Assembly: GCA_050692195.1 (NCBI GenBank)
Contig: JBOGVA010000080.1
Span: forward strand, 1 to 64,000
Source: JBOGVA01 sp050692195
GTDB taxonomy: Bacteria > Actinomycetota > UBA4738
Direction of reading: 5' to 3'
Length of the DNA: 64,000 nt
This document shows, in pieces, positions 32,317 through 40,383 of the stretch. The position numbers and the translations under genes are program-made. Each line of letters opens with the position of its first letter. Position 1 is the stretch's first letter. The notes below the pieces were generated by a model, which did no database searches, was not told the origin of the DNA, and saw only the letters and a list, made by a program, of their open reading frames with translations.

Positions 32317-33724
32317 TACCGCTGATTGTAGCCGGCAGCCCCACCCAGTCGGTCGCACTCCGAAGACACACCGGGGCTGGGCGGAATACCCACTCCGCGC
32401 CGCCCGGATGGAGCAGGCGTGGGGGGCGCAGCGTCAGGGGATCGGGGTCCGACTCCTGAGGCATCTCCCGGACCTTCCGGAGGGGAGACAGCGAGACGGG
32501 GAGGGCCGCCAGGCACGCCCCGGCGGCGGCGAGCCAGATCGTGCCCCGAAGGCCGATGGCCTCGCCCAGGACGCCGCCGATCACCGCGCCCACGGGGGTG
32601 AACCCCATCACGAGGAACTTCATAGTGGCGTTCATCCGACCGTGGAGCCGCTCGGGCGTGACGGCTTGGCGCAGGCTCACCTGGTTGATGCCGTACACGA
32701 CGCTTCCGAAGGACCCAACGAGACCGCCGGCGACGAGGAGGGGGATCGCCCGGACTCCCGCCGGCGTCGAAGCCAGCAGGAGGAGCGGCACGCTGCTGGC
32801 CCCGGCCGCCAGGCAGATCGTCTTTCCCACGCCCAGCCGCCGGGGGATCTTGGTGGCCAGCGCCGCGCCGAGCACGAAGCCTCCGTTCCCCACGGCCAAC
32901 ACCATCCCCAGGACCCCGGCGGAGAGGTGCAACTCGCGAACGAGGAACAGCAGATGGACGGCGCCGCTCATCCCGAGCAGGAGGTTCGAGGCGGCTGCGG
33001 TCATCAGGATGGGGCGGAGCAGCCGTTGGGAGAAGACGTACCGGAGCCCTTCACCGATCTCGGAACGGAGCGGGGGCTGGGCCTCGGCCCGGCGAGCCGG
33101 TGGCTCTACGGTCCGGATCCGGTAGAGGAAGATGGCCGAGCCGAAGAAGCTCACCACGTCGGCGAGGACCGCGGTCGACGCGCTCATCGCGCTCACCAGT
33201 CCGCCGGCCAGGCCAGGCCCGGTCACCTGGGCCCCCGAGCGGCCGATCTCCATCCGGGCGTTCCCTTCGAGCAGCCGTCCCCGCTCCACGATCGTGGGGA
33301 GGTATGCCTGCCGAGCCACGTCGGCGAACACCGAGCACACTCCCTTCAGGAAGCCCACGCCGTACAGGTGGGCCAGCGTGAGCATGCCGGCCGCTTGGGC
33401 GGCGGGGATGGAGAGCACCAGCAACGCGGAGCCCACGTCGCACACGATGAGGATGGTGCGCCGGGGCAACCGGTCCACCCACACCCCCGCGGGGAGGCTC
33501 AGGAGCAGGAACGGCAGGAGCTGGACCGCGCCCACCAGAGCCACCTGGAAGGGGGAAGCCTTGACGACGATGATGGCCAGGAGGGGCAACGCCAGCGCGC
33601 TGACCTGGTTTCCGAGCTGGCTGACGGTCTGCGAAGCCAGCAGGTTCACGAAGTTCGGTTGCCGCAGGAGGCTTCCGGGACGGGGCCGGAACTGGGGCAG
33701 CCTCCGTGACCCTGGGCGGAACAT
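32279..33724 (-). CDS. MFS transporter, EntS/drug-efflux-like
   Basis: The 481-aa frame encodes about twelve hydrophobic helices with the MFS motif A loop VWVDRLPRRTIL after helix 2. The style (FVNLLASQTVSQLGNQVSALALPLLAI at the start, VSLRQAVTPERLHGRMNATMKF in the middle) is that of EntS-like siderophore or drug exporters. The core ends near residue 410. The last 70 or so residues are non-hydrophobic, and the final 13 codons run through the tRNA-Arg gene, stopping at a TAA in its anticodon loop. The tail is therefore probably dispensable. Confidence 0.82.
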   Translation of the reverse strand: MFRPGSRRLPQFRPRPGSLLRQPNFVNLLASQTVSQLGNQVSALALPLLAIIVVKASPFQVALVGAVQLLPFLLLSLPAGVWVDRLPRRTILIVCDVGSALLVLSIPAAQAAGMLTLAHLYGVGFLKGVCSVFADVARQAYLPTIVERGRLLEGNARMEIGRSGAQVTGPGLAGGLVSAMSASTAVLADVVSFFGSAIFLYRIRTVEPPARRAEAQPPLRSEIGEGLRYVFSQRLLRPILMTAAASNLLLGMSGAVHLLFLVRELHLSAGVLGMVLAVGNGGFVLGAALATKIPRRLGVGKTICLAAGASSVPLLLLASTPAGVRAIPLLVAGGLVGSFGSVVYGINQVSLRQAVTPERLHGRMNATMKFLVMGFTPVGAVIGGVLGEAIGLRGTIWLAAAGACLAALPVSLSPLRKVREMPQESDPDPLTLRPPRLLHPGGAEWVFRPAPVCLRSATDWVGLPATISGSAGSSGDRAAAF

Positions 33725-33966
33725 CCGACCGGGGCGAGGCCGACAACCGGGACCGTCGTCTCCGGCGGCCCACCACCGTCCGGTACGAGGCCCGGGGGGG
33801 TCCCACTGGTGAAGTGGGGGAGACAGGGGGAACCTCCTCGGGCGCGCTCTCTTCTTCCTTCATTGGAAGTGTTCGGACGAGGAACCCGCGATGCTTAGCG
33901 ACGCGGCGGAATTCGGTGACAGAGTTGTCGATGAGGCCCGAGGAGATCCCTCCGGCGACGTAGCGG

Positions 33967-34040
<74 letters not shown>

Positions 34041-34104
34041 TAGCCACATCAGTTTACCGGTGGAGCCCGGCGCGGGCCTGCCTGCGCGCCTACAATCCTT
34101 CCTG

Positions 34105-34178
34105 CGGGGCGTGGCGCAGCTTGGCAGCGCGCGTGCTTTGGGAGCACGAGGCCGCCGGTTCGAATCCGGCCGCCCCGA
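34105..34178 (+). tRNA. tRNA-Pro (anticodon TGG)
   Basis: The cloverleaf has acceptor CGGGGCG with CGCCCCG, anticodon stem CGTGC/GCACG around TTTGGGA (anticodon TGG), T arm CCGG-TTCGAAT-CCGG, and discriminator A. CCA is not fully encoded (ACCG). It is divergent from tRNA-Gly. Confidence 0.95.
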
Positions 34179-34191
34179 CCGAAAGTCCGGC

Positions 34192-34752
34192 CTATGCCGC
34201 CTCGATCGAGGGCAGCAGGTCGAGCCGGTAGCTCCGAGCCAGGGCCTCGAGGAGGGGGCGGCTGGCGCCGCTCGGGGCCACCAGGGCCACCGGCCGGGCG
34301 AACTCGGACCGGTAGCCGTAGGTGTGCCGGAACACCCGGCCCCACATGGCGACCCGCCCGGCCACCTTGATCTCCACCCCCGAGAGGTCCGGACCGTGCG
34401 AGTCCGGCTTCCTGCCCAGCAGCCGCAGATGCACGAGCAGCGAAGGCGACGTGCCGTCGCTGTGCCCGAGCCACGCCCCTCCTCCGCGGAGGCGGAGCCG
34501 CTCGGCGGTGTCCCACGCGTAGATCCCGCACTGGCAGCCGGTGAGCGGGGCGTCGTGAGAGTTCCGTAGTCCACCACCGCCCACGTGCTCCGCACGTAGC
34601 TCGGTCTGGGCCGGCCAGTAGACGGTCTGGTGGAGGACGGAGGCGAGGCGAGGTTCGCCGTCCCGAAGGGTCACCGTCCAGGTGCGGTAGCCGAACAGTG
34701 GCCCGATGAGGTCGGGGGCCTGGAGGGCCTCGCCGACCCACCCGTCGGTCAC
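34192..34752 (-). CDS. conserved-looking hypothetical protein with a Cys-x-Cys core
   Basis: The 186-aa soluble protein starts with GTG at 34752, overlapping the stop of the 36-aa gene (GTGA). Visible parts are LFGYRTWTVTL near residue 20, the segment TGCQCGIYAWDTAERL near the middle, and VAGRVAMWGRVFRHTYGYRSEFARPVALV toward the end. I recall this pattern (C.CGIYA, then GRV..WG.V......WR.E.A.P) from actinobacterial proteins of unknown function, but no role is assigned. The frame continues upstream to 35049, but that part runs over the small gene and looks non-coding. Confidence 0.6.
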   Translation of the reverse strand: MTDGWVGEALQAPDLIGPLFGYRTWTVTLRDGEPRLASVLHQTVYWPAQTELRAEHVGGGGLRNSHDAPLTGCQCGIYAWDTAERLRLRGGGAWLGHSDGTSPSLLVHLRLLGRKPDSHGPDLSGVEIKVAGRVAMWGRVFRHTYGYRSEFARPVALVAPSGASRPLLEALARSYRLDLLPSIEAA

Positions 34753-34859
34753 GCGGGCACCGGTTGGCCTTCTCGACGCTGCGGCGCTTCCTCGGGAAGC
34801 TCCGTCGGCGCCTCGATAGGCTCCGCGATGATCAGCTCGTGTTCCTCGCCGATATTCAT
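34749..34859 (-). CDS. 36-aa acidic small protein, first gene of a two-gene operon
   Basis: An ATG at 34859, preceded by GAGAGGAAG, opens a frame of 36 codons: MNIGEEHELIIAEPIEAPTE and so on, ending in GQPVPA and TGA at 34749-34751. The stop overlaps the GTG of the 186-aa gene. Short proteins of the form MxIGE....I.EPxE.P occur in actinobacteria, often beside unknown genes. The good ribosome site, the acidic, proline-rich composition and the tight coupling support a real gene. Confidence 0.6.
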   Translation of the reverse strand: MNIGEEHELIIAEPIEAPTELPEEAPQRREGQPVPA

Positions 34860-35126
34860 GGCTTCCTCTCACCCGCCGGACGGAGCGACTCGCTCCGCCG
34901 CCTCGGAGACTTACGCAGAGATATCGGCGTTTCCTAGGTATCCCTGTAGAGGATGGTACGCGCAAAATCACATCGATGTGCTTCTTGGGCAAGCACAGCC
35001 ACACGAAGCCCACGAGCAACGTGAGCCACGTCCGCTCCCTGTGTCCCACGCCCTCAAGGCGCGACCGCCGAGCGCCGACAACAAGGGAGGCAGAGGGCCC
35101 CCTTTGTCCGTGAAGAGGAATCGCCG

Positions 35127-35489
35127 TTGAGCCGCATCCTGGTCATCGAGGACGACCTTGCGGTCGGCAAGGTGCTGACCGTGACGCTCCAGCTTGCCGG
35201 ACACCACGTGCGGCTGGCGAGAGACCTCTACAGCGCTCGAGACGTTCTCGAACAGCACGACGACTTCGATGCCGTCGTTCTGGACGTGAACCTCCCCGAC
35301 GGCTCGGGCTTCGAGATCCTCCGGCTTCTCCGCCAGGACCTCAGCCGAAGCACGCCGGTCCTGGTCCTCTCCGCCCTGAAGCAAGAAGAGAACGTGGTCC
35401 GGGCGCTGGAACTGGGCGCCAACGACTACGTGACCAAGCCCTTCGGGCCCCGGGAGCTCCTTGCCCGGATCCGGAAGTGGACCGGGTGA
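35127..35489 (+). CDS. single-domain response regulator (receiver only)
   Basis: The 120-aa receiver has the acidic pocket VIEDD, the phosphoacceptor Asp in VVLDVNLPDG (about residue 53), Ser in VLSALK and Lys in VTKPFGP. There is no output domain. The start is a TTG at 35127. A membrane HEAT-repeat gene begins 6 bp after its stop and a glycosyltransferase follows, so it probably controls their activity by protein contact rather than by DNA binding. No histidine kinase is adjacent. Confidence 0.9.
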   Translation: MSRILVIEDDLAVGKVLTVTLQLAGHHVRLARDLYSARDVLEQHDDFDAVVLDVNLPDGSGFEILRLLRQDLSRSTPVLVLSALKQEENVVRALELGANDYVTKPFGPRELLARIRKWTG

Positions 35490-35495
35490 GGCCCG

Positions 35496-36857
35496 GTGTG
35501 GCGACGCTACGGCGACGTCCTCTACGCGATCCTGCTGTCGGTCGTCCTCACCGTTGAGGCGGCGGCCCTCGCCGCCCTCACGTGGATGTTCCTTCCCTCG
35601 CTCAGCCATCTGCTCCCTCCGCTCGATCTTCGGACCATGCTCCTCGCGGCGGTTGCGGTGACGGCCGTGGCCCTCGTGGTCGTGGCAGGGTTCGTCCTCG
35701 CCTATCACTCCTTCAGCGCTCGACGGGAACGTCTGCACATGGAGGCGCTCGAACAATGGTCCGACCGGTGGGTGCGGGTGGTCGTCGAACATCGCCCTCG
35801 ACCGGAGTCCCCGATCGAGGGGGCCGCCGTGGAGGCCCTTCTGGACCTGCGGGAAGTCCTTCGAGGCCAGGAAGGGGAACGGGTCGACGACCTGATCCAG
35901 CACTACGGGGTGGCGAAGGCGCTCGTGTCCCAGGCGGCGGGCGCTCGGCGGCGCGGACTCCGCGGTGTGCTGCTCCCGAGGCGGCGACAGTCCTTCCGAG
36001 GGATGGCCGAACGGCTGGGCTCCCTGGAGTCCCTGGCGAAGGCGCGGCTTCAGGACGCGTTCCCCGTCCTGCTCGAGGTTCTGTCCGATCCCCAGATCAC
36101 CGTGCGGCTGATGGCTCTCCGCGGCTTGGCCCGGACCATCGCCCGGATGCCCACCCCGACCGACAAACACAGATCCGCGATGGCGCTGTGCGACCGGCTG
36201 CGGCTGGCGGATCTCCCCGGTGGCGCCATCGAGGAGTGCTTCCTTCTTCTCGAGGACACCGCTCCCATGGTCCTCCGGGACTTGCTGGAGCGGCCGGAGA
36301 TCTCCTCGGTCGCCGTGGACGAGTGGGCCGCCGATGCCCAGGGGGTCCGCCGGTGGGGGAAAGCCCCCGGCCTCAAGACTCGCGGGCCCGGGTCCCTCCT
36401 TCGCGCGGCCCTCGACGCGACCGGCCGCCTGAAGCTCCTGGACCTCGGCGACCGGGTGGGGCAGTTCGTGACGTACCGGGAGCCCGAGGTGAGGGCGGCC
36501 GCGATCCGGGCCCTGGGGCGGCTCGGCTACCTCCCCGCCGCGGCCGAGCCGGGACTTCTCGCCGCGCTCCGCGATGAGGTGGAGTTCGTTCGGGTCCAGG
36601 CGGCGCACGCCGCGGTGCTCCTGGCCCCCGAAACCGCCGCCGCGGCGCTGTGGGACCTCCTCGGCGACCGGTCGTGGTGGGTCCGGCGAGCGGCCGGCGA
36701 GTCCCTGGCGCAGATGGCGGTGACGGGCGTGCAAGGACTCGAACGCGCGGCGCACTCGCATCCAGATCGCTACGCGCGGCAGATGGCCGTGCAGATCCTC
36801 CTGGACGGCGGCCACCTGGACGCCGCCGGAGCACGGCGACTGCGGGAGACGGGATGA
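35496..36857 (+). CDS. membrane-anchored HEAT-repeat protein
   Basis: The 453-aa protein starts with two hydrophobic helices (about residues 8-32 and 43-70). The rest is soluble, with several helical HEAT-like repeats: VLSDPQITVRLMALRGLART, YREPEVRAAAIRALGRLG, DEVEFVRVQAAHAAVLLAP and DRSWWVRRAAGESLAQMA. Such repeats serve as scaffolds. It overlaps the glycosyltransferase gene by ATGA (36854-36857) and follows a receiver gene, so it may link signal input to polysaccharide synthesis. The start is GTG. Confidence 0.82.
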   Translation: MWRRYGDVLYAILLSVVLTVEAAALAALTWMFLPSLSHLLPPLDLRTMLLAAVAVTAVALVVVAGFVLAYHSFSARRERLHMEALEQWSDRWVRVVVEHRPRPESPIEGAAVEALLDLREVLRGQEGERVDDLIQHYGVAKALVSQAAGARRRGLRGVLLPRRRQSFRGMAERLGSLESLAKARLQDAFPVLLEVLSDPQITVRLMALRGLARTIARMPTPTDKHRSAMALCDRLRLADLPGGAIEECFLLLEDTAPMVLRDLLERPEISSVAVDEWAADAQGVRRWGKAPGLKTRGPGSLLRAALDATGRLKLLDLGDRVGQFVTYREPEVRAAAIRALGRLGYLPAAAEPGLLAALRDEVEFVRVQAAHAAVLLAPETAAAALWDLLGDRSWWVRRAAGESLAQMAVTGVQGLERAAHSHPDRYARQMAVQILLDGGHLDAAGARRLRETG

Positions 36858-38329
36858 GCTGGGAGACGGCCGTCCTGTGGTTCCAGCAGGGCATCTTGGT
36901 CTATTTCGCGCTGCTGAACCTGCTGTACGCGCTGTTCGGGTACCTGGGGATCCGTTCGGTCATCCTGTACGCGCGGGGGGTGTCGAACGTGGCCCTTCGG
37001 GACCTCCTGGAGCTCGAGTTCTACAAGCCGGTGTCGATCCTCGTGCCCGCCTACAACGAGGAGCGCAGCATCGTGGCCAGCGTCCGGTCGATGCTCGGGC
37101 TCCATCACCCGGAGTTCGAGGTGGTGGTGGCCCAGGACGGCTCCACGGACCGGACGTTGGAAGCCCTGATGGAGGCGTTCTCTCTCGTCGAGGTGCCGCT
37201 CGTGTACCGGAAGGCGATCGAGACCAAGCCCGTGCGCCGGATCCTGCGGTCCTTGCGCTACCCCAACCTCATCGTGGTGGACAAGGAGAACGGTGGGAAG
37301 TCCGATGCCGTGAACGCGGCCCTGAACGTGGCCCGGTACCCGCTGGTGTGCGCGGTCGATGCGGACTCGCTGCTGAACGCGGAGGCGCTGCTTCGGGCGT
37401 CCCGCGCGTTCGTGGAGGACGACCGGGTGGTGGCCGTGGGAGGCACGGTTCGACCGCTCAACGGCGCGGTGCTTCGACACGGGGCCGTGCGAGAGCTTCG
37501 GGTGCCCCGGAAGTGGCTGGAGAGGTTCCAGATCCTCGAGTATGCCCGGGGCTTCTTCACCGGGAGGGCCGCGTGGAGCAAGTTCGGGGCGCTGCTCATC
37601 ATCTCCGGGGCATTCGGCGTGTTCCGGCGGGACGTCGTCCTCGAGGCCGGTGGGATGTGGACCGGGACGGTCACCGAAGACATGGAGATCGTCGTTCGTC
37701 TCCACCGCATCAGCTTCGGGAAGCGACGCCCGTATCGAGTGCTGTTCACTCCCGATCCCATCTGCTGGACCGAGGTGCCCTCGGATCTTGGAAGCCTCCG
37801 CCGGCAGCGGAACCGGTGGCACCGGGGGCTGTGGGAGACCCTGTGGCGCCACCGGGGGATGCTGCTCCGCCCGCGGTACGGGTCGGTCGGGCTGGTGGGC
37901 CTGCCTTATTTCTGGCTGTTCGAGGGCCTTGGCCCCGTGGTGGAGATGCTCGGCTACGTGACCCTGGTGGTCTCCATCGCCACCGGATCGGTGCTCATGG
38001 AGTTCGCCGTGCCCTTCCTGGTCCTCTCGGTCCTGTTCGGGATGCTCCTGTCCCAGCTGGCCGTGGGGATCGAGACCATGCTGCTCGCCCGATACGAACG
38101 TCTCTCGGACCGCTTCCGTCTGTTCGCGGCGTGCTTCCTGGAGATGTTCGGCTACCGTCAGCTCATGACCTGGGAGCGGTTCATCGCCACGTTCCAGGTC
38201 CGCCGGAAGCGCTCCACGTGGGGCGCCATGCGCAGGATCGGGATCGAGAGCGGGCCCGAGAGGTCCTCCTCCGGCCAGCCCCAAGCCGAGCAGCAGGCCG
38301 GCGACGAGGCCGGTTCGAGAGCCTCGTAG
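36854..38329 (+). CDS. family 2 glycosyltransferase, processive membrane type
   Basis: The 491-aa protein has an N-terminal membrane helix, then a GT-A domain: ILVPAYNEERSIVASV, AQDGSTDRTLEAL, NGGKSDAVNAAL, VDADSLL, the TEDMEIVVRL acid, and the QRNRWHRG loop (Q-x-x-R-W). Three to four C-terminal helices follow. This is the layout of hyaluronan/cellulose/PNAG-type synthases, which build and export beta-linked polymers. The C-terminal tail is polar. It is the last gene of the receiver, HEAT, glycosyltransferase operon. The polymer is not known. Confidence 0.9.
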   Translation: MSWETAVLWFQQGILVYFALLNLLYALFGYLGIRSVILYARGVSNVALRDLLELEFYKPVSILVPAYNEERSIVASVRSMLGLHHPEFEVVVAQDGSTDRTLEALMEAFSLVEVPLVYRKAIETKPVRRILRSLRYPNLIVVDKENGGKSDAVNAALNVARYPLVCAVDADSLLNAEALLRASRAFVEDDRVVAVGGTVRPLNGAVLRHGAVRELRVPRKWLERFQILEYARGFFTGRAAWSKFGALLIISGAFGVFRRDVVLEAGGMWTGTVTEDMEIVVRLHRISFGKRRPYRVLFTPDPICWTEVPSDLGSLRRQRNRWHRGLWETLWRHRGMLLRPRYGSVGLVGLPYFWLFEGLGPVVEMLGYVTLVVSIATGSVLMEFAVPFLVLSVLFGMLLSQLAVGIETMLLARYERLSDRFRLFAACFLEMFGYRQLMTWERFIATFQVRRKRSTWGAMRRIGIESGPERSSSGQPQAEQQAGDEAGSRAS

Positions 38330-38342
38330 CAGGCCCGTCCCC

Positions 38343-38367
38343 TATAATCTGCCGGTGATCTGCCGGT
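38343..38367 (+). promoter_or_regulatory. -10 box and tandem repeat upstream of tig
   Basis: TATAAT (38343-38348) is a perfect -10 element 51 bp upstream of the tig ATG. No strong -35 is seen. The 10-mer ATCTGCCGGT follows immediately in two direct copies (38347-38356 and 38358-38367), 11 bp apart. The repeats could bind a regulator of the tig-clpP-clpX operon. Confidence 0.4.
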
Positions 38368-38398
38368 AGTTCCCGCCGGCTGAGTAACCCGCTCTGCC

Positions 38399-39715
38399 AT
38401 GCAAACCACACTCGAAGAAGTAGACAGGCACAAGGTCAAGCTGACCGTCGAGGTTCCCCCCGACGAGGCCCGGCCCGTGCTCGACCTCGCGTACCGGCAC
38501 ATCGCTGGACGAGTGAGCGTGCCCGGCTTCCGCAAGGGCAAGGCTCCGCGCAAGATCATCGACGCCCAGGTGGGGCGAGACACGGTGCTCCAGGAGTTCC
38601 TGGAGCATGCCCTGCACGACTTCTACCTGGGAGCGGTCCGAGAGCACGAGCTGGCACCGATCTCCGACCCTGCCTTCGAGGACCTCGACGTGGGCGACAT
38701 CGAGGGAACGGGCTTCCGGTTCACCGCCACGGTGGAGGTTCGCCCCCGGCTCTCGTTCGAGGAGGCCGACTACAAGGGCATCCGCGTCGAGCGTCCCAGC
38801 GCCGAGGTCACAGAGGCCGACGTGGACGAGCAGCTCGAGCGGCTACGGGACCGCTTCGCCGAGCTCGAGCCGGTCGGCCGCCCCGCCCGCCGCGGCGACT
38901 ACGTCGTGGCCGACATCCACGCCTACGTGCACGACGTCGAGATCCCCGAGGCGTCGGGGCAGGGTGTCCTCTACGAGGTGGGGAGCGGACAGCTCGTTCC
39001 CGAGCTCGACGCGGAGATCGAGGGGAAGCGCAAGGGCGAGATCCTCAAGGTCAACGCGAAGCTGCCGGAGGCCTTCGGGGAGCGGGCCGGCCAGGAGGTC
39101 ACCTTCCAGGTCCTGGTGAAGGAGGTGAAGGCGAAGAAGCTGCCCGCCCTCGACGACGACTTCGCCCGCACCGCTTCCGAGTTCGACTCCCTGGAGGAGC
39201 TTCGGGCCGACGTGAAGGAGAAGCTCGGGCGGCTCAAGGAGGGCTCGGTCCAGGCGGCCCTTCGCGACCGGGCCCTGGAGGCGCTCCTCGAGAAGGTGGA
39301 TGTGGAGCTGCCGGAGCGGTTGGTGGACGCCGAGACCGAGTCCCGGGTGCAGGGGGCGCGCGAGCGAGCCGAGCGCCAGGGGGTCAGCCTCGACCAGGTC
39401 CTGGAGGCGTCCGGCGTGGACCAGCTGGAGTTCCGGTCCGACGCCCGGCGGCACGCCCTCCGGGCCATCAGGGCCGACCTGGCCCTGGAGGCCGTCGCCC
39501 GCGCCGAGGGCATCCGGGTCTCGGACGAGGACATCGATGCGGCCGTGCGAGAGATCGCGGCGCAACTCGGGCGCGACCACAAGGATGTCCGGAAGTCGCT
39601 GGAGCGCACCGGACAGATCACATCCCTGGCCGGTGATATCATCCGAGACAGGGCACTCAACCTCGTCGTGGAGAGCGCCGAGGTAGTGGAAGAACAGCTC
39701 GGAGGCAACCGATGA
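38399..39715 (+). CDS. tig: trigger factor
   Basis: The 438-aa ribosome-associated chaperone and prolyl isomerase has all three domains. The N-terminal ribosome-binding part has the signature VPGFRKGKAPRKII. The FKBP-type domain is at about residues 155-240 (RRGDYVVADI, YEVGSGQLVPELD, FGERAGQEVTFQV). The helical C-terminal part follows. It overlaps clpP by ATGA (39712-39715), the common tig-clpP-clpX order. Confidence 0.97.
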   Translation: MQTTLEEVDRHKVKLTVEVPPDEARPVLDLAYRHIAGRVSVPGFRKGKAPRKIIDAQVGRDTVLQEFLEHALHDFYLGAVREHELAPISDPAFEDLDVGDIEGTGFRFTATVEVRPRLSFEEADYKGIRVERPSAEVTEADVDEQLERLRDRFAELEPVGRPARRGDYVVADIHAYVHDVEIPEASGQGVLYEVGSGQLVPELDAEIEGKRKGEILKVNAKLPEAFGERAGQEVTFQVLVKEVKAKKLPALDDDFARTASEFDSLEELRADVKEKLGRLKEGSVQAALRDRALEALLEKVDVELPERLVDAETESRVQGARERAERQGVSLDQVLEASGVDQLEFRSDARRHALRAIRADLALEAVARAEGIRVSDEDIDAAVREIAAQLGRDHKDVRKSLERTGQITSLAGDIIRDRALNLVVESAEVVEEQLGGNR

Positions 39716-40341
39716 AGAACTATTTGGTCCCAATCGTCATCGAACAGACGAACCGTGGCGAGCGGTCGTTCGACATCTACTCGCGGCTCCTCAAGGACCG
39801 CATCGTGTTCCTGGGAACGCCCATCGACGACCAGGTGGCCAATCTCGTCATGGCCCAGCTGATCCACCTCGAGTCCGAGGACCCCGACAAGGACATCAAC
39901 GTCTACATCAACTCCCCCGGCGGCGATATCACGTCACTCTTCGCCGTTTACGACACGATCGCGTACATCCGCTCCGACGTCTCCACCATCGTGATGGGCC
40001 AGGCTGCCTCGGCGGCGGCCGTTCTGCTGGCGGCGGGGACGAAGGGCAAGCGGTTCGCGCTTCCGCATTCGCGGGTGCTGATCCACCAGCCGCACGGGCA
40101 GGCCGGCGGGCAGGCCGTGGACATCGAGATCCAGGCGAAGGAGATCCTCCGCTACCGGGCCCTGCTCGACGAGATCCTGGCGAAGCACACCGGTCAGCTT
40201 CTGGAGAAGGTGAAGAAGGACACCGACCGCGACTTCATCATGACCGCGGAACAGGCCAAGGACTACGGGATCGTCGACGAGATCATCAGCTCTCGGAAAG
40301 TTCGCGCAGACCTTGCGGCCGCGGCCGCAGCGTCGTCGTAA
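39712..40341 (+). CDS. clpP: ATP-dependent Clp protease proteolytic subunit
   Basis: The 209-aa serine peptidase has Ser in MGQAASAAAVLL, His in LPHSRVLIHQP and Asp in the following KKDTDRDFIMT region. INSPGGDITSLFAVYDTI is the family hallmark. It forms the barrel that works with ClpX. Only one clpP is in the window, though many actinobacteria have two. Confidence 0.97.
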   Translation: MKNYLVPIVIEQTNRGERSFDIYSRLLKDRIVFLGTPIDDQVANLVMAQLIHLESEDPDKDINVYINSPGGDITSLFAVYDTIAYIRSDVSTIVMGQAASAAAVLLAAGTKGKRFALPHSRVLIHQPHGQAGGQAVDIEIQAKEILRYRALLDEILAKHTGQLLEKVKKDTDRDFIMTAEQAKDYGIVDEIISSRKVRADLAAAAAASS

Positions 40342-40383
40342 GATATCGGGGTTCATAGCCCGGAAGCCGAGGGTGGGGGGGCC

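Noticed and set aside
32408..33709. A 433-codon plus-strand frame opposite the MFS gene
   Set aside because: It is a highly charged antisense shadow; the minus strand has twelve well-formed transmembrane segments.
34968..36815. A 615-codon minus-strand frame opposite the receiver/HEAT genes
   Set aside because: Composition is that of an antisense shadow (Gly/Arg/His/Pro-rich, no fold pattern), and the plus strand encodes a clear receiver and HEAT repeats with coupled starts.
38347..38367. Start of a CRISPR or longer tandem array
   Set aside because: Only two copies of a 10-mer exist, with a 1-bp gap; no CRISPR-like repeat/spacer series was seen anywhere in the window.
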